The notes beneath the pieces are model-generated. The model had not been told where the DNA came from, ran no database searches, and worked only from the letters and a program-made list of their open reading frames with translations. 64,000 bases of DNA from Bos javanicus (taxonomy: Eukaryota; Chordata; Mammalia; Artiodactyla; Bovidae): assembly GCF_032452875.1 (NCBI RefSeq), contig NC_083871.1:9461692-9525691 (forward strand), read 5' to 3'. Below, one piece after another: positions 1 to 10,384 of this stretch. Made by a program: the position numbers and the translations under genes. The first letter of the stretch is position 1; each line of letters starts with the position of its first letter.

Positions 1-48
1 GCCACTATTTCCACTGTTACCCCATCTATTTGCCATGCAGTGATGGGC
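1..48 (-). mobile_element. BovB (RTE LINE) fragment at window edge
   Basis: Antisense to the BovB reverse-transcriptase-downstream region; the same stretch recurs at about 13840-13880 (CCCATCTATTT then an A/GAAGTGATG-like block). It is cut by the left edge, so its real extent is unknown. Confidence 0.7.
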
Positions 49-418
49 AGGTATTTACCATTTAAATATTGATGAGAATAGTCCGGTTGACAGGGAGAGG
101 TTGAATAAACAGAAACGAAAAGGATTCATTGGTTATATGTCTAAGGATGCATGCTGCTGCTGGTATCGTCCTGTGTTAACTTGGACTCCCCTTGCATCTT
201 TCTTCTTGGTTCTCAGCAGATCCTACAGAAAAGAGTCCCTCCAATGCCTAAGCCATTGTTCTGAGGACACGGTCCGAGGTCAGAGCTCCGGACTCTTCAC
301 TTGCCCAGAATGAGAAGTTAAAGGAATAAACACTAAGCTCACAAAATATCAGCACTGTCCAATGGCTGAAAATATTTGCCTTATATTATAGGAAGGGCCC
401 ATGACCAGTCTCAGACTC
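49..418. other. Unassigned intergenic DNA
   Basis: No recognised repeat, RNA gene or coding signature. A 70-codon frame starting at 101 has no family resemblance and is of chance length. Confidence 0.5.
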
Positions 419-590
419 CAGGGGTCCCCAGCCTCCTAGATCTAAGGCCTGATGATCTTAGGTAGAGCTGATGTACTAATAATAGAGATAAGGTGTGCAA
501 CAAATGTGATGCACTTGAATCACTCTGAAACCATCTCCCAGTCCATCTGTGGAAAAATTTCCCTGGTGCCAAAAAGGTTGGGGACCGCTA
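419..590 (-). mobile_element. Short non-autonomous hAT-like DNA transposon
   Basis: About 170 bp bounded by imperfect terminal inverted repeats: CAGGGGTCCCCAGCC at the left and GGTTGGGGACCGCT at the right. The right part carries the characteristic 'CTGGTGCCAAAAAGGTTGGGGACC' type block of a common mammalian hAT MITE (seen in two parts). It is an inverted relative of the element at 56541-56737. No convincing 8-bp TSD remains, as expected for an old copy. Exact family name not assigned. Confidence 0.6.
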
Positions 591-1324
591 TTAATACTCC
601 ATCTTCAAGTGAAGAACCCTCAGCTTCAAGGACAATCTACAGTCGTAAGCCAATTGCATGCACTCTTGCGATTCTATCCCAAACCAGGGTCCTCCCTACA
701 TGCGCTTCATGGGTTTTCCTCTCAGGCCTCCCTCTAGCTAGGTTTCCATTAAGTTCAGTATGGCTGTCACTCCCTACAAAAATCTAGTCCCATCTGTTTT
801 ATGTTTCTTTCTGGACTTTTTAATGTCCTAACTTACTTCTTTGGAGAAAATATTGAAAGCTGAAAGTAGTAGATATAGATTTGTGCTCAGGAAACAAGCT
901 GTCAGCATAGATGTGTGGTGTAATTTTTACCAAAAGTTCAATATTACCTTAATGTGTATTCAGGGAAAAAGCCATAAATATAATGTTCATTCTAAATAGG
1001 ATCATAAAACAATGGAATATTTTCATAGCTTTTTATCCAGACATTGGTTTAAGGCAGTTTTACACTCTATTATTTCTGATTTTTCTATGATCACCATTGG
1101 GGTTTCATAATGAAGAGAAGGAAGAGGGGAGAAAGGAAGGATGGTGGGAAAGAAGGGAGGGAGAGAGAATGAATGAAGAATTATGTTTTATTTTTCCTCC
1201 TAAACAATTAATAAGCACACAGGCATCTTGTTTAAAAGTCCAGAATACTGTGATATTTCTTTTGATTTCATCTCTGTTCACCTCATGCTAAGAGATAGCA
1301 CAATACAGTAATAAGATCTGGGGA
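591..1324. other. Unassigned DNA with a GA-rich tract
   Basis: Mostly featureless. Positions about 1107-1172 are a purine-only stretch rich in GGAAG/GAGA, a low-complexity repeat. The 111-codon frame at 452-787 overlaps the hAT element and has no coding signature. Confidence 0.5.
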
Positions 1325-1510
1325 AGATGGATAAATTTGGGCTCAAATACCAGCTCCAATATTCATCATCTATGAGATCTTGGGCAATTTTCTAATTCTT
1401 TGAGCCCCAGAAATGTTTCCTAATATGAAACTTGCTGGGTCACTGTGAGGATTATAAAAGATTAAGTGTGCAAAGTAAATTACATATCAACAAGTGGCAG
1501 CCATTATTGC
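1325..1510 (+). mobile_element. MIR SINE
   Basis: Order of diagnostic blocks matches the MIR core: a GATCTTGGGCAA-like start, a degraded 'cctcagtttcc' block, then GTGAGGATTATAAAAGATTAAG and a 3' part ending in GTGGCAGCCATTATT. Ancient tRNA-derived SINE, highly diverged, inert. Confidence 0.7.
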
Positions 1511-3559
1511 ACAATGGACTGAGACCTAACACATGCATACTGGTCTAATTTCTTCATGAGTGAAGGATCTAACTGGAGTAAGAGCCACCTGTTGCAGATG
1601 GCTTCATTCACAATCAATGAAGCCATTCACACTCAAGTTGTGACTTTCATCGTGGAGGGATCCAATGCCCCTTGGTTTGATGATGTCAGTAGTACAGTTG
1701 CCCATGAAGTATGCTTTCTTCATGTGAGACTAGACTGTGAGGTCTTTGGTGGAGTAGGGTGGACTGGAGGGGTATGGTGAGTGAAAATGAATGCTTGCTT
1801 TGATGAATATACTTGCTTCTTAGGACCAGAGGAAATCAGCCACAGTTCTTGCTGGTAGGGAAACTGAATCAAGGTACTGTCTCTCTCTTCCACACATAAA
1901 TCCAGAGCACATTACTTCCTCTCTGGAATCTGCAAAACCTGAGAAGCTTGAGTCAGAACACTGGAAAGAACAGAAGGGAGGAAACTCCAGTGAGGAGCAA
2001 TAAAGACTTCTGAAGAGTGGGTGTGGACACTGAACTGGAGGTCTAGAAGTATGAGGTATAGGATGACATAAGAGGAGATGGGGGAGAGCGAAAGAGAGTT
2101 GGAAAAGAAGGATAATCCAAGTGGAGTACAACTTCAGTCTGAATGTCTGGGTCTGTAAGCACCCTGTACCACCTTCTGTGGTAGGAGGGAAAACAGAAAA
2201 TTTGGTGTTTTCAGGTGATACTGCTCAGGGAGACCTTCCTGACATTTCCTAAAGGGAATGTGTGTACTTCCTTTGAATTCTGGCCTTTGAGTTTGATCTG
2301 GGGAAGAGTCACCAGGTGAGGAGTGCGTGGGACAGAAAGGGTCATGATTTCCCAGCCACCTTGTAAGGCCTTTTCTGGCCACCCTACCCAACACCCACTG
2401 ATCACCACCACTCCCACACACCATTAATCACCAGAGAGGGACCCTGAGCCAGCTGCGGCTGAGACTACTCATCAAGTAAGAGGAATTTCTTCTCTCACCC
2501 ACTGTGAGAGAGAAAGAGATGGGGCTCTATCAGACCAGGGTTATATGTAGAGTTCTTCTTTGATGTGCTTAGAGAACCTTCCTGTCCAACATCACAGCTA
2601 CGCTGTTTAGCATGACCTTCTTCCTCCTGCCAACTCCCAGGAACATTCTTTCTCTTTTAATCCCAAACCTTGCAAAGCCTTCTCATTCTCCTGCATGATT
2701 CCTACTGCCTCCAGCTATCATTAACCTGGTATCCAATCTGCATTTAATTACATTTCAACTAAACACACACATGCCTAATGCATATTTATTTCCTCTCATC
2801 CTTCTATTGGGAAGAGATTTTGAGGTCAGTAATGATTTATGGTATGTATGTGTCTATATTAATATATATGTTAATATATATTGTTAAATATATATTATCC
2901 TTACAGAAACAGAGGCCAGAGTAGCAAGAACTAAACTTCAGCAGTGGGTATTGAGAAAGTGAAGGTGGGTGGACAGAAAGGAGATTTTTAGACAGCTAAT
3001 GTGTTGATACAGAGGCTTTGAAGTGATGGATGGGTAGAGGGAAGTTTTACATTATTTTGCTATGTGATATACTCTTTAAACCCCATGCCACTCCTTCAAG
3101 AGTGCCTTCAGAAGTCATCCACATAACTCTTCTAGGTCTCCTAGAACTGTCTTTGGGCATTTATTCAGTCATATGGAGAGCAGAATCAGACCTCAAAGGG
3201 ATTCTTCCATATTTGGGTTAAAATTAGATATAAGCCAGGAGAGCTGGGTCAGAGGTCAAAATAATTCAGAGCAAAAGCCTGGAAAAGAATGATTAAAGAG
3301 GCTTGGAATCATCAGATGGCCATGCCATATGCAAGTTAAAGATCCTAACTACTGAATGCAGGGTTCTGGAGCTACAGTTTGCTAAAAATCCCTCAAACTG
3401 CTAGCACCAACCCTAGATTCATTGTAATAATCCACCGTCTGGATCAGAGCTTTACCAGGACTGATCCTAAATCATAATCAGGAGCGTGAGGCCAAAATTT
3501 TCAGCTTTTTATCAAACATCCCACTTGGTGGCCTTCCTCAGACTCAGCAAATGCAGAAC
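1511..3559. other. Long unassigned stretch
   Basis: No confident repeat or gene. A block near 2225-2275 (CTGCTCAGGGAGACCTTCC) faintly recalls L2. 2845-2905 is AT-rich with TATATTAATATATA-type runs. Several 60-100 codon frames exist on both strands (for example 1820-2131 and 2134-2424 on minus) without any recognisable domain. Confidence 0.4.
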
Positions 3560-4255
3560 CGAACCCAGCATCTCCACCCTTCCAAATCCCCTGTAGTTAC
3601 CCAGGCAACCAGGAAAGCAACAGGGATTCTTCCTCTCCCTCACTTTCTACCACCAGTTGGACAACCCTTTCAGTTGTTTCTACATCCTAAATCTCACTCT
3701 ATTTTGTTCTTTCCTCTTGAGTGCTATCTCCTCTGTTTCAGATTCCCATTACTAGCTTCCCACCCAATTTCTCAGCTCTAACCTCCTTCATCTTCATTTT
3801 ATCATCTATACTGTCAGCAGAATGATCTTTCTGAAACAATCTGATGGCCCCTGTTTGTCCACACGATACCATATAAACCTGTCAGCAAGCTTCACAACTG
3901 ACTTTATTGATGGTATACACAGACATCCCCCTCTGGCCTCACGTGTGACCTTATACTCCATGCTTTTTTCACATCTCCAAGCTGTGATTTTTACCCAGAA
4001 TATCCTGTGTTCACCTTGTCTGCCTGCAAAATTTGGCTCAAATATTAGTTGCTCTAATATTCTAATATTCTAATCAAGGAAGAATCCTTCCTTGATTCTT
4101 CTCAACTAAAACCATTTTCTTTCTTCATAAGCCCACTGCATCTTGACTGTAAGGTGGTACAAGACAAGGACTGTGTCGTATTTTTCACCGTGTCCGAGTA
4201 GCTAAATAGTACTAACTACGCAGAAGTTTGTCTCCATTCATTGAGTGATTCGATC
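3560..4255 (+). mobile_element. L2 LINE, 3' region
   Basis: Follows the L2 3' order: GTCAGCAGAATGATCTTTCTG, then a region corresponding to 'tctggcctcacgtgtgacc', then the terminal signature TGACTGTAAGGTGGTACAAG ... AAGGACTGTGTCG and a final CATTCATTGAGTG. No open reading frame survives. Left boundary is approximate. Confidence 0.65.
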
Positions 4256-4319
4256 TGATGGTCTATGTGAGATACCGTGAACTTGTTTCTACATGCTAAC
4301 CAGTAAGTTATTAAGATAC

Positions 4320-4545
4320 TTAAAAACTAAACAAAGAGCAAGCTAGGAATAGAAAGATGCTTTCTTATTCTGGCTAAAAACAAAAAGCATAATGGTACTT
4401 AATGGTGAAATACTGGATGCTTCTCTCTGAGGTCAAGCATAAGACAAGGATGTACACTATCACCATTTCTCTGAAATGTTTTAGTGGAGGATTGGTCAGG
4501 GAAACAGGGAAAGAAAAAGAAAAAATAGTATACATAAAATATGTT
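4320..4545 (+). mobile_element. Old L1 ORF2 fragment (RT region)
   Basis: Contains the stretch that in L1 precedes and encodes the 'RQGCPLSPLLFN' reverse-transcriptase block (AAGACAAGGATGTACACTAT at about 4442), followed by the AGGGAAAGAAAAAGAAAAAAT part. Diverged and frame-broken. Confidence 0.65.
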
Positions 4546-4587
4546 AATCTGTATGTTAGAGGTTAGTATCCTTTACAGACAAATACA

Positions 4588-4640
4588 TAAATGTATATAT
4601 ATATATATATAATACACACACACACACATATATATGTACA
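4588..4640. repeat. (TA)n/(CA)n microsatellite
   Basis: A run of TA dinucleotides, then CA dinucleotides, then TA again. Likely length-polymorphic. Confidence 0.9.
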
Positions 4641-4912
4641 ATGAAGTTATCTTCGCATATTAACTTCATTATTTCTTTGAACTGGGCTTCTACCTATAGT
4701 TTAAGGTCCAGCCAGGCACTTTACTCTCTTTATTCAAGACTGCTCATCATAGCTTCTGGTATAGAATATGGTAGAATGCCAGACATTGCGCAGCTGGGTT
4801 GAATCCTGATGGAAAAAGCTTAATCAACCTGTGACTGGTAAAAAAAAAAAAACAAAAACAAAAACAGAAACCTGCTTTTTTTCCTTCATGCAATTTCTTT
4901 CACAGACAAGTG
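4641..4912. other. Unassigned DNA with A-rich tract
   Basis: Nothing recognised apart from an A12-C-A5 type tract at about 4841-4868, which may be the tail of an unrecognised retroposon. Confidence 0.4.
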
Positions 4913-5205
4913 AATTTTTCCATTTTTTTCAATTGAGATATACATACTATAAAACTCACCCTTTAAAGTGTACAGTACAATCGATCTAGATACATCCACA
5001 AGGCTGTGAAACCAACATCACTCTCTCACCCCAGAACACTTCATCACCTCAGAAAGAAGCGCTGCACCATTGGCAGTCACCTTGTCCTCCGCTCACCCAT
5101 CCAGCCCCTGGAAAGCACTGAATTATTTCTGTATCTATGAATTTGCCTATTCTAAACATCTCAAATACATGAACTCATACAATTTGCGGCCTTCTGTGAA
5201 AGACA
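4913..5205 (-). mobile_element. L1M 3' UTR fragment
   Basis: Reads, antisense, as the mammalian L1M 3' UTR: TTGAGATATACATACTATAA, ACCCTTTAAAGTGTACAGTAC, the CATCACCTCAGAAAGAAGC block, CAGCCCCTGG and TTTGCCTATTCTAAACAT. Ends at GAACTCATACAATTTGCGGCC. Confidence 0.8.
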
Positions 5206-5304
5206 ACTGATTTTAAAGAAAAATCAGTAACATTGTCAAGTAGAGTTTATAACAGACACAGAAGTAAAAGGAATGACAATAATAGCATAAAGATCTAGGG
5301 TAGG

Positions 5305-5845
5305 GGGTGGGGCAGGCAGAATGCAGCCCACAGTCTCTGAGACCTGGGAATATGTTACATTACATGGGAAGCTGAATTAAGGCCGGTAATTGAAACAGGA
5401 AGGTTATCTTGGGTTATTTGAATGGACTCAGTTCTAATCACATGAACTCTTGAAACAGGAAGAGTGAAGCAGAAGAGTGGGTCAGAGAGATGTGAAGGGA
5501 AAAGGATGCTACTCACCACTGGTTGCTGGCTTTGAAGACTGAGGAAGATGGTTACAAACCAGGGAACATCATAGCATCAGGAAACAGAGCAGTCTTCAGT
5601 TTACGGCCAGTAAGAAGTGAGAATCTTGATCCTTCAGCCTCAAGAAGCTGAATGCGCCAACAACCCAAATGAATGGGAAATGGAGCCTTCGGAGAGGAAC
5701 TGAGGCCTTCCAGTGCTTTGGTTTTCACTCCGTGAGGTCCATGTCAGCATCGTGGCTTACAGAACTGGAAGATAACACATTTGCAATGTGTTAGCCTCTA
5801 AATATGTGGTGATTTTTTTATGGCAGCAGTAGAAAACTCATATCA
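5305..5845 (+). mobile_element. MLT1-type MaLR solo LTR
   Basis: Resembles MLT1 LTRs: 'ggttatcttgggtt', TGCTACTCACCACTGGTTGC, AGAACTGGAAGATAACACAT, then TTTTTTTATGGCAGCAGTAG and a terminal GAAAACTCATAT. These are relics of an ancient mammalian apparent LTR-retrotransposon. No internal coding region is present. Confidence 0.6.
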
Positions 5846-6345
5846 AGAGTTGATGAAAACATGCAGCAACCGGAAGTCTCAGAGATTCCGGTGGGAGTGT
5901 AAAATGGTACAACCACTTTAGAAAATGGTATGACAATTTATTATACAGTTAAATATAAACTTACCATGTAACTCAACAAAGCTACTCTTAGGCATTTACC
6001 CAGAAAAGAAACTGCATATCCACAGAAAGATCTTTACATGAATGTTCATAGAAGTTTTATTCATAATAACCCCAAATTGAACATAATTTAAATATCTATC
6101 AACAGATGAGTGGGTGAATTTATACATTGTGGTATACTCATGCAATGGAATATTATTTAACAATAAAAAGGAAGAACTATTGACACACAAAAAAACATGG
6201 ATGAATCTCAAAAACATTTATCTGAGCAAAAGAAGACAGACAAGAGTACCCACTGGGCTTGATTTTCCCCCATTTATATGAAGCTATAGAATAAGCAAAA
6301 CTAAACTGTAGTGATAAAATTTTATTATTTACTGTATGTAAATTA
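5846..6345 (+). mobile_element. Old L1 ORF2 3' end and 3' UTR
   Basis: Carries the L1 terminal ORF2 signature: 'aaatggtacaaccactttag', a TTAGGCATTTACCCAGAAAA block (the PLLGI-type motif region), AGTTTTATTCATAATAACCCC, ATGGAATATTATTTAACAAT, and AACATGGATGAATCTC. Many stops. Confidence 0.75.
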
Positions 6346-6394
6346 TATTTCTGAACTCCCATATTCATTTCTCTGAAGTAATAGGGTAAACCAA

Positions 6395-6580
6395 GTCAGA
6401 GGTTCCTGGCTGCACAGCAGAATCACTTGGGAAGCTTTTAAAAAGCACTGATATTCAGAAAAAAGTACTAATATTTGGTTTACATGCCCAAAGATTGTCA
6501 TTTTAATTTCCTCGGTTTGGGGCTTAAGCACTGTCATTTTCTTCAGAAACTTTTTAACTATTTCTAATATGCACTGTGAT
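6395..6580 (+). mobile_element. MER5-like hAT-Charlie MITE
   Basis: Contains 'cagaatcacttgggaagctt' and further MER5A-ordered blocks (TTTAAAAAGCACTGATATTC, then ATTTCCTCGGTTTGGGG). Terminal repeats are degraded. Confidence 0.6.
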
Positions 6581-6850
6581 AATCAGAACTTTAATAAAGT
6601 TATTGAAGGAAAAGTCTGCAATTTTGTCTCCATGGAAATGGCCTCTGGTCTTTAGGAATAGCATCATTGGTAATTGGACTATGGCTTGGAAATTTTGAAG
6701 ATGTTGGAAGAGTTGCCCAGAAAGATGTAATAGGTGATACAGAGTTTGCCATAATATTAGATGGAAGTCTTTTTCTATGAAGAATAAATATTCAATAGCC
6801 AGTCTCAGTTGTCTTCACCATTATCCCAAATGCAGTAATGTTCCCTTTGA
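6581..6850. other. Unassigned intergenic DNA
   Basis: No recognised repeat or coding signature. Confidence 0.4.
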
Positions 6851-7064
6851 GGGCTTCCCAGGTGGCACAGTGGGTAAAGAATCTGCCTGCAAGGCAGGAG
6901 ACACCGAAGACATGGGTTTGATCCCTGTATTAAGATCCCCTGGAGGAGGCCATGGCAACCCACTCCAGTATTCTTGCCTGGAGAACCCATGGACAGAGGA
7001 GCCTGGCGGGCTACAGTCCATAGGGTCACAAAGAGTCAGACTTGACTGAAGTGACTGAGCATGC
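6851..7064 (+). mobile_element. Bov-tA SINE
   Basis: Begins GGGCTTCCCAGGTGGCACAG, with the tRNA-derived B-box-like GGTTTGATCCCTG, then GGCAACCCACTCCAGTATTC and GTCACAAAGAGTCAGAC. Non-coding ruminant SINE. No clear TSD seen. Apparent ORFs on both strands are SINE sequence. Confidence 0.95.
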
Positions 7065-8704
7065 ATGCAAACAGATGTAAAAGATACATTGTCTGACTTA
7101 CAGAAACCACCTTCTGAGAAGAAATAATCAGAATATACTTGAATATTTTAAAATTTTGAATTCATTTTGAATTTGTACTAGTTCAAATTTCCATTTTTAC
7201 GTAACAGACCTAATTGGCTAAAAGCTGGCTATTTCTCTCCTAATGGCCTATCCAAGAGGCAAGAGGCAATTTACTTCAGCTTCTAGACTCTTAAAATGAT
7301 GGAAGCATCTACGGAAGAACCTTCTCTGCCAGTTCTCAGTGAATCACCAGGAAGACTCATGAGTTTCATGCTTTGAAACTAGTCAACAATTCAATCCAAG
7401 TCAGCAATTTAAAAAATTATTTTTCTTTGTGGATTATTCAGATGCCATCTCTCTTATTTCTTTGGTTGTTTGATCACCATTTGTCTGCTTCTCCATTGGA
7501 AGAGAGGCTTGGATACTTGAGGGAAACCAGATCATAGTTAAACAAATCTGTTCATTTGTGGGAAGAAGTAAAAACTGTTTCTTAAACAGTGGTTTCAGAA
7601 TTATTCTAAAATCACTGATGACAAGCTATCTGCATCTTGACACTTTTGATGTGAGTAATGTGTGTGTGTGTGTTGAGGTGGGGGTGGGGAAAGAGATGGT
7701 TATGATAAACAGATTTAACAGTTCAAACCTGAAACATAAGACTAATTCTATTTTTAAAAGCTGGTGTTTGCTGAAGTAGTTTTTTATTATTATTATTATT
7801 TAACCTGCTACCTCTTAGTCATGGAGTAGCTATGAGCACAAGTCAATGTCATTCTTTTAAAAATTATCCCAGTGGGGGCAATAGGGGCCTTAGGAAAGAA
7901 AACCCACACTTGTACAATAACATATGGCCTAACAAATTCACAATTGAGTGACTTTTCTTACAGCTGTGGTTCAAATTATAGGCATTTCAGATGCTTGATG
8001 GTGACTTTAATTTACTGTGAGGAAGTGTATGCTAAGCATCTGGAAGGACATGATTTTACTTTAATCATTTTGATTTAGGTGACAGTAATTACAAGTATCA
8101 TCATGGTCTATGGAAAAAACATTGATTTTACTGTTAGTTGCCAGGGCTTGTTTCCAGCTTCCACCTGGGGTATCTTTTTTTCTTGGACCAAGTCGGGTTA
8201 AATCACCCTTCTGAAAGTTTCTTTGTTATTTAAGTGCCTGGCATGAGCATGGATTCGTAACAATGGAACAAATCTGTGAATCTGTTTAGCCATACTGTTA
8301 ACATGTTAAAAGATTAAGAGTAGCGGTATTTAAGGGAACTTTAAAAAGCAGTGTTCATCTGACTTAGCAAGTTTATGGCTAAATAGATATAGCAACTTGA
8401 AAGATCTTGGGGTAACAAACTGTTTCTGTGTCTGACTCTGCCAGTAGTTTTGTGAAAAGCCCCACTAGGGATCCTGCCAAGAAGGCCTTAAGTGTAGGAT
8501 GGGGCAAATGCCTGGCTCTCAGCTCTTCAGTCAACCTATTTTCTGTTCTAAAGGCATGAAATAGAAAGGTTAGAATAATCATTTAATTCTAAATCCAAAG
8601 AAGAGGTTTAAACTCAAGGTGAAAATATCTCAGCCAACCAGAGGCTTTTCAAACTAGAGGGAAGATCTAGGAGATATGAATACACATACTTCAATATGGA
8701 GACA
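7065..8704. other. Unassigned intergenic DNA
   Basis: No confident repeat or gene. Small low-complexity patches: a (TG)n run near 7660-7673 and a (TTA)n run at about 7782-7800. Short frames (7558-7779, 7872-8078, 8379-8582) show no domain. Confidence 0.4.
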
Positions 8705-8760
8705 TAATTAAGAATGCTTGGCACTTTGTAGATACTCAGTAAGTATTTATTAAGTGGTTA
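8705..8760 (+). mobile_element. MIR/L2 3' end remnant
   Basis: TGCTTGGCACTTTGTAGATA ... CTCAGTAAGTATTTATTAAG corresponds to the shared 3' terminal motif of MIR/L2. Short and diverged. Confidence 0.5.
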
Positions 8761-8884
8761 ACATGAGAATCCCAACCCATCAAAACTTCCTTAGAAACTG
8801 TTTGTCCAACAGTTCTAGCATTTAAACCTATCTTACAAATATGAGCAAGTCAATGGTTTAAAAAAATAGGTAGAGTCCCCCAGA

Positions 8885-9060
8885 GACACTTCTCTACCGG
8901 TTCTGCCAGTATCATACCTGTGGGCTCTCTGAGTCTCATATTTTTTATCTGTAGAATGAAGACCCAAAACATAGTTTCTTTCTGCATCCCCAGATTGTGG
9001 TAAAGATCAAAGGATCAAATAGCAATGCTTCATAAACTGAAGGATGTTGGAAAATGCAGT
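8885..9060 (+). mobile_element. MIR SINE
   Basis: CTCTCTGAGTCTCATATTTT then TTATCTGTAGAATGAAGACC matches the MIR core 'cctctctgagcctcagtttcc...atctgtaaaatg'; a 3' part follows to about 9060. Confidence 0.6.
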
Positions 9061-9100
9061 GTTTTCTCTATTATTCTATTTCTATTTTCCCATAAAAGAT

Positions 9101-9339
9101 TCTTTACCAGTTGGGCTACCAGGAAATCCCTGCTGGCTCAGATGGTAAAGAATTCGCCTTCTATGCAGGAGACACGAGTTTTATCCCTGGGTCAGAAAGA
9201 TACCCTGGAAAAGTAAATGGCAACCCACTCCAGTATTCTTGCCTGGAGAATTCAATGGAGAGAGAAGCCTCGAGGCTACCAGCTATGGGGTTGCAAAGAG
9301 TCAGATATGACTGAGCAACTAACTTTCACTTTCACTTTT
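9101..9339 (+). mobile_element. Bov-tA SINE with inverted 5' foldback
   Basis: The sense SINE runs from about 9121 (CCCTGCTGGCTCAGATGG) to a tail with ACTTTCACTTTCACTTTT. The preceding bases 9101-9120 (TCTTTACCAGTTGGGCTACC) are an inverted copy of the SINE's own 5' end, so the head forms a hairpin. A perfect 10-bp TSD, CATAAAAGAT, lies at 9091-9100 and 9340-9349, outside the inverted part, so the foldback appears to have entered with the insertion. Confidence 0.85.
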
Positions 9340-9349
9340 CATAAAAGAT

Positions 9350-9588
9350 GCTCCCTTTGTCTCTGCTCCCCTCCCACATACCTACTGATAAAGGTACTTG
9401 AGATCCACGCATTGCATTTCTTCTGGACTTTACAAGTGACAGTGCTTTCAGTCATGGGATTGTTTAGGAAGTCTGTACTTGATTATTTCAGGAATGATTA
9501 GGCCCATTCCTATTCAGTTGGATTTGTTTGCTCTTGGGTTATCTGCTTTGAAGCAATTTCTCTTTTTATTTGCAAAGGGAGATAGCGG
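9350..9588. other. Unassigned intergenic DNA
   Basis: No recognised element. Confidence 0.4.
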
Positions 9589-9600
9589 AAACTAAAGGAC

Positions 9601-9872
9601 TGCTGCTGCTGCTAAGTTGCTTCAGTCGTGTCCGACTCTGTGCGACCCCAGAGACGGCAGCCCATCAGGCTCCACTGTCCCTGGGATTCTCCAGGCAAGA
9701 ACACTGGAGTGGGTTGCCATTTCCTTCTCCAATGGATGAAAGTGGAAAGTGAAAGTGAAGTCGCTCAGTCGTATCCGACTTAGCGACCCCATGGACTGCA
9801 GCCTACCAGGCTCCTCCGTCCATGGGATTTTCCAGGCAAGAGTACTGGAGTGGGGTGCTATTGCCTTCTCCA
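9601..9872 (-). mobile_element. Bov-A2 dimeric SINE
   Basis: Antisense: CTGCTGCTGCT tail, two similar monomers each containing CAGTCGTxTCCGACT and CTCCAGGCAAGAxxACTGGAG, ending TTGCCTTCTCC. Perfect 12-bp TSD AAACTAAAGGAC at 9589-9600 and 9873-9884. Young, complete insertion. Confidence 0.97.
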
Positions 9873-9884
9873 AAACTAAAGGAC

Positions 9885-10168
9885 ACCAACATTATATTTC
9901 CTTAGAATTAGGGACATGAGAGACTTCAGCCTGGACCCTGCTGTTATCTAAGCAAACGAGGAAAAGTTTAGTGGTTATGAGAGACTACAACTGCAAACAG
10001 CAAAGCTGGGCAATCCTTGGGTCCCTCTTCATTATTCTAGTGTAATTAATTTGACTAATAAAAATGTTTCGAACTTAGAAGGGTTAAAGGCCTTAGTTGA
10101 AATGGGGATGATCAATTTCCCCGCCCTTCCTATTCTCTTTTTCCCTTGGCATCTGACAAGCGGCATGC
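9885..10168. other. Unassigned intergenic DNA
   Basis: No recognised element. Confidence 0.4.
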
Positions 10169-10384
10169 ATATGTGTGTGCTCAGTCGCTTCGGTCGTGTC
10201 GAACTCTTTGCGACCCCATGGACTGTAGCCCACCAGGCTCGTGGAATTCTCCAGGCAAGAATACTGGAGTGGGTTGCCATGCCCTCCTCCAGGGGATCTT
10301 CCTGACCCAGGGATCAAGCCAGTGTCTCTTTGTCTCCTGCATTGGCAGCTGAGTTCTTTACCACTAGCACCGCCTGGGAGACCC
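10169..10384 (-). mobile_element. Bov-tA SINE
   Basis: Antisense Bov-tA: GTGCTCAGTCGCTTCGGTCG, then TTCTCCAGGCAAGAATACTG, AGGGATCTTCCTGACCCAGG and CACCGCCTGGGAGACCC at the tRNA-like end. Confidence 0.93.
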
